Part shown: one piece after another, positions 61,810 to 64,000 of the stretch
Layout of the letters: each line of letters opens with the position of its first letter
Numbering within the stretch: the first letter of the stretch is position 1
DNA from: Mycobacterium colombiense
GTDB lineage: Bacteria > Actinomycetota > Actinomycetes > Mycobacteriales > Mycobacteriaceae
Reading direction: 5' to 3'
Assembly: GCF_001953985.1 (NCBI RefSeq)
Contig: NZ_MBEI01000069.1
Span: 1-64,000, forward strand
DNA: 64,000 nt
Translations under genes and position numbers: made by a program
The notes under the pieces: model-generated
What the model saw: only the letters and a program-made list of their open reading frames with translations
Told to the model about the DNA's origin: nothing
The model's database searches: none

Positions 61810-62481
61810 CTAGCGCCCGGCGGGCCGCAGCACCACCTCGTGCATGTGACCGTCGCGCGGGGTGGCCACCGCGTGCGCGACCGCGGCCGCGACCGTTTCG
61901 GGCTTTAAGAAGTTGGCGGGGTCGTAGGTGCCGCCCTCGAACTCGATGAGTTCGCGCTGCATGTCGCTGTCGGTCCGGCCCGGATAGACCGTCGTCACCC
62001 GCAACTCCGGTTCGTCGCTGCGCAGCGAGTCCGCGAAGGCGCGCAGCGCGAACTTGCTGGACGAATAGGAGGCCATATCCCGCGAAGCGGTGCGCCCCGC
62101 ACCGGAGTTGATGAACACCACCTGCCCGCGTGCCCGTCGCAGCGCAGGCAACAGCGCCAGCGTAAGTTCCACCGGTCCAAAGACGTTCACGGCGAAGGTG
62201 GCGCGCCACTCGTCGACGTTCGAGTCGGCGACGCTGCCGGGGATGGCCAGCCCCGCGTTGTGCACGAGCACGTCGAGCTCGTCCACGATTTCGCAGGCGG
62301 CTTCGATATCGCCGGAGTCGGTGAGGTCCAGTGGAAACGTGGTGGCGCCGAGCCGCTGCGCGACTGCATCGAGCCGATCGGATGGCCGGCCCGCCAGCAG
62401 CAGGGTGTGCGTGGGTGCCAGCGCTGTGGCGATGGCCGATCCGATACCGCCGCCGGCGCCGGTGATGAGTGCATTGGGCAT
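61810..62481 (-). CDS. Short-chain dehydrogenase/reductase
   Basis: 223-residue classical SDR. The nucleotide motif TGAGGGIG is at the N-terminus, the NAG motif is in LVHNAGLA, and catalytic Tyr-x3-Lys is in SYSSSKFALRAFAD. The substrate loop is short. ATG at 62481; a frame reaching 62592 overlaps the MarR gene and is rejected. The stop lies 7 bp from the convergent leuS stop. Not part of the same-order M. tuberculosis region, as far as I recall, so possibly inserted. Substrate unknown. Confidence 0.9.
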   Translation of the reverse strand: MPNALITGAGGGIGSAIATALAPTHTLLLAGRPSDRLDAVAQRLGATTFPLDLTDSGDIEAACEIVDELDVLVHNAGLAIPGSVADSNVDEWRATFAVNVFGPVELTLALLPALRRARGQVVFINSGAGRTASRDMASYSSSKFALRAFADSLRSDEPELRVTTVYPGRTDSDMQRELIEFEGGTYDPANFLKPETVAAAVAHAVATPRDGHMHEVVLRPAGR

Positions 62482-62539
62482 GCCCTGCAGTTTACCGGCG
62501 CCGCAAATGCGCGCGAAAAGCGTTGACGGACGGTTCTTT

Positions 62540-63043
62540 TCAGGCTTCCTTGCGTGCGGGTGGCACGCCGGCGGGTCCGGACGTCGGGTCACCGGAGGCC
62601 AGCCGCTCCAGCGGCGCCAGTGCCTGCATCAGGGTGTTGAGGTCGGACGCGGGGAGCTGGCTGAGCATCGCGGCCAGCGAGGCGCGCCGATTGGCCAGCG
62701 ACTCACCGTGCACGGCCCGCCCCCGCGGGGTGATGTCCACGAGCACCGCACGCAGGTCGGACGGATCGCGGGAACGCTTGACCAGCCCCACCTTCTCCAG
62801 CCGCCGGATCGCCACGGTCGTGGTGGGAGTCCGCACCCGTTCGTGTGCGGCGAGATCGGTCATCCGGATCGGGCCCTGGTCGAGCAGCGTGACCAAAATC
62901 GATAATTGCGCCAGGGTCAGCTCGCCGGCCGCCGCGCCGCTGGGGTCCCCACGGCGCAGAATCGCAAACAATTTGGACAGCGCTCGATGCAAACCCTCGG
63001 CGAGCTCGGCTACCTCGGCCGGGTTCGATTCGCTGTCCGCCAT
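62540..63043 (-). CDS. MarR-family transcriptional regulator (Rv0042c type)
   Basis: 167-residue winged-helix repressor. LTLAQLSILVTLLDQGPIRMTDLAAHERVRTPTTTVAIRRLEKVGLVKRSRDPSDLRAVLVDITPRG carries the recognition helix and the wing with the conserved D-R/R residue pair. ATG at 63043. It probably regulates itself and the SDR gene 58 bp downstream, which is transcribed in the same direction. Ligand unknown. Confidence 0.92.
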   Translation of the reverse strand: MADSESNPAEVAELAEGLHRALSKLFAILRRGDPSGAAAGELTLAQLSILVTLLDQGPIRMTDLAAHERVRTPTTTVAIRRLEKVGLVKRSRDPSDLRAVLVDITPRGRAVHGESLANRRASLAAMLSQLPASDLNTLMQALAPLERLASGDPTSGPAGVPPARKEA

Positions 63044-63108
63044 AAATCGGGAGTCTATCCCGATATGAGGTGCTTACAAGGTAGCTATTGCCCATCAGTT
63101 AGTGGCGA

Positions 63109-63858
63109 TCAAAGCACTTGGGACAAGAACCGCTGCAGCCGTTCGGTCTCCGCGGCGTCGAAAATCTGCTCAGGAGGGCCCGATTCCACGACCTTGCCGT
63201 GATCCATAAACACCACGGCGTCGGATGCCGACCGCGCGAAACCCATTTCGTGCGTCACCACAACCATTGTCATGCCATCGGCGCCGAGGTCGGCAATGAG
63301 TTGCAGTATTCCTTTGACCATTTCGGGATCCAGCGCCGAGGTCGCCTCGTCGAAAAACATCACCTGCGGCCCCATGGCCAGCGCGCGGGCGATCGCCACG
63401 CGCTGCTGTTGCCCGCCGGACAACATGTTGGGACGGGCATCGGCCTTGTGCTTCAGGCCAACTCGATCCAGCTGCGTCATCGCCAGGTCGCGGGCCTCGT
63501 CGGAGGGCAGCCGTCGCAACTTTCGTGGTGCCATCGCCACGTTGGCCAGGACGCTGAGGTGCGGAAAGAGATTGAAATGCTGGAACACCATGCCGATGCG
63601 CTGGCGCAACTCGTCGGGATCATCGCGCAGCACCGATCGGCCATCCAGCAGGATGTCGCCACTGTCAGGCTCATACAAGCGGTTCAGCGTGCGAAGCAGT
63701 GTCGACTTGCCCGAACCGGACGGCCCGATGATCGCCACGGTGGTGCCCGCGGGTGCCTCGATATCGACGCCGCGCAGCACCTTACTTCCGCCCAGGGTTT
63801 GGTGAACGGCTTTGGCCGCCAGCGAAACTGACGCACGCCCGTGGATGCCGAAGGTCAC
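63109..63858 (-). CDS. Amino-acid ABC transporter ATP-binding protein (GlnQ type)
   Basis: 249-residue ATPase energising import of polar amino acids, probably glutamine or glutamate. Walker A GPSGSGKST, Q-loop VFQHFNLFPHLSV, signature LSGGQQQR, Walker B VMFFDEATSALDPEMV and the H-loop VVTHEMGFA are complete. The start is a GTG at 63858 that overlaps the permease stop by 4 bp (GTGA), so permease then ATPase are one operon read leftward. Confidence 0.93.
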   Translation of the reverse strand: MTFGIHGRASVSLAAKAVHQTLGGSKVLRGVDIEAPAGTTVAIIGPSGSGKSTLLRTLNRLYEPDSGDILLDGRSVLRDDPDELRQRIGMVFQHFNLFPHLSVLANVAMAPRKLRRLPSDEARDLAMTQLDRVGLKHKADARPNMLSGGQQQRVAIARALAMGPQVMFFDEATSALDPEMVKGILQLIADLGADGMTMVVVTHEMGFARSASDAVVFMDHGKVVESGPPEQIFDAAETERLQRFLSQVL

Positions 63859-64000
63859 GTGATCTCCTGGCCGAACGTAGTCGCGAGCAGGTCGGCGTCG
63901 TCCTCCGGCGCGGTGGCGCGGCGGCCGCGACGAAGCCGGGTGTCGATGTAGTTCACCAAATGCGTTAGCGGGATGGTCAATAGCAGGTAGAAGAGACCCG
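63855..64000 (-). CDS. Amino-acid ABC transporter permease, C-terminal end (cut by window end)
   Basis: Only the last 47 codons are in the window. The reading frame gives a final membrane helix (LFYLLLTIPLTHLVNYIDTRLRRG), which is the usual end of HisM/GlnP-type permeases, then an acidic tail. The stop overlaps the ATPase start. The periplasmic binding component would be outside the window. Confidence 0.85.
   Translation of the reverse strand, partial: GLFYLLLTIPLTHLVNYIDTRLRRGRRATAPEDDADLLATTFGQEIT

Overview
This window is the replication-origin region of a Mycobacterium chromosome, most likely a slow grower outside the M. tuberculosis complex. The base composition is high in GC. The gene order trxB-trxC-cwlM-parB-parA-rsmG-khpB-yidC-yidD-rnpA-rpmH-dnaA-oriC-dnaN-recF-dciA-gyrB-gyrA is the classic mycobacterial order. 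The pknB/pknA/pbpA/rodA/pstP/fhaB/fhaA block, whiB5, and homologues of M. tuberculosis Rv0023-Rv0030 and Rv0036c-Rv0042c follow in that species' order. Names of the form Rv.... are family matches recalled from knowledge, not searches.

Layout. (1) 1-8655: thioredoxin pair, CwlM regulator, a GNAT-like gene, the ParAB segregation operon with two perfect parS sites, and the rsmG-khpB-yidC-yidD-rnpA-rpmH block read leftward. (2) 8656-14272: DnaA-box cluster, dnaA, oriC, dnaN, recF, dciA. (3) 14527-20459: gyrB, gyrA, a DUF3566 membrane protein, tRNA-Ile and tRNA-Ala. (4) 20464-22444: an inserted TetR/cytochrome P450 pair. (5) 22447-26051: Rv0008c, ppiA, Rv0010c, crgA, a DUF881 protein and the pabA/trpG amidotransferase. 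(6) 26029-35798: the leftward Ser/Thr-kinase and cell-shape operon, whose genes mostly join by 4-bp ATGA overlaps. (7) 36051-47009: tRNA-Leu followed by a roughly 11-kb variable region. It holds an alpha/beta hydrolase, an Imm63-like immunity gene, SnoaL and DinB proteins, an iron-box-controlled mycobactin-type lipidation cassette with a truncated carrier protein, a polymorphic-toxin/immunity pair, and a FadE-pirin-GNAT run. (8) 47103-54200: whiB5, an XRE regulator, an NlpC/P60 hydrolase and a set of small ESX-associated-type genes. (9) 54219-64000: DinB/maleylpyruvate-isomerase-type protein, MFS exporter, YqgE, membrane protein, Mtc28-type secreted protein, leuS, SDR, MarR and an amino-acid ABC transporter that runs off the end.

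How the parts work together. DnaA, the beta clamp, DciA, gyrase and ParAB/parS form the initiation, elongation and segregation core. PknA/PknB, the phosphatase PstP and the FHA proteins regulate wall synthesis through RodA, PbpA, CwlM and CrgA, which are all in this window. The most novel material lies in the tRNA-Leu-linked island: the toxin/immunity pair at 41862-44158, the orphan Imm63-like gene at 37725-38162 and the relocated mbtM/mbtK cassette with its damaged carrier gene. No CRISPR array, insertion sequence, transposase or integrase was recognised.
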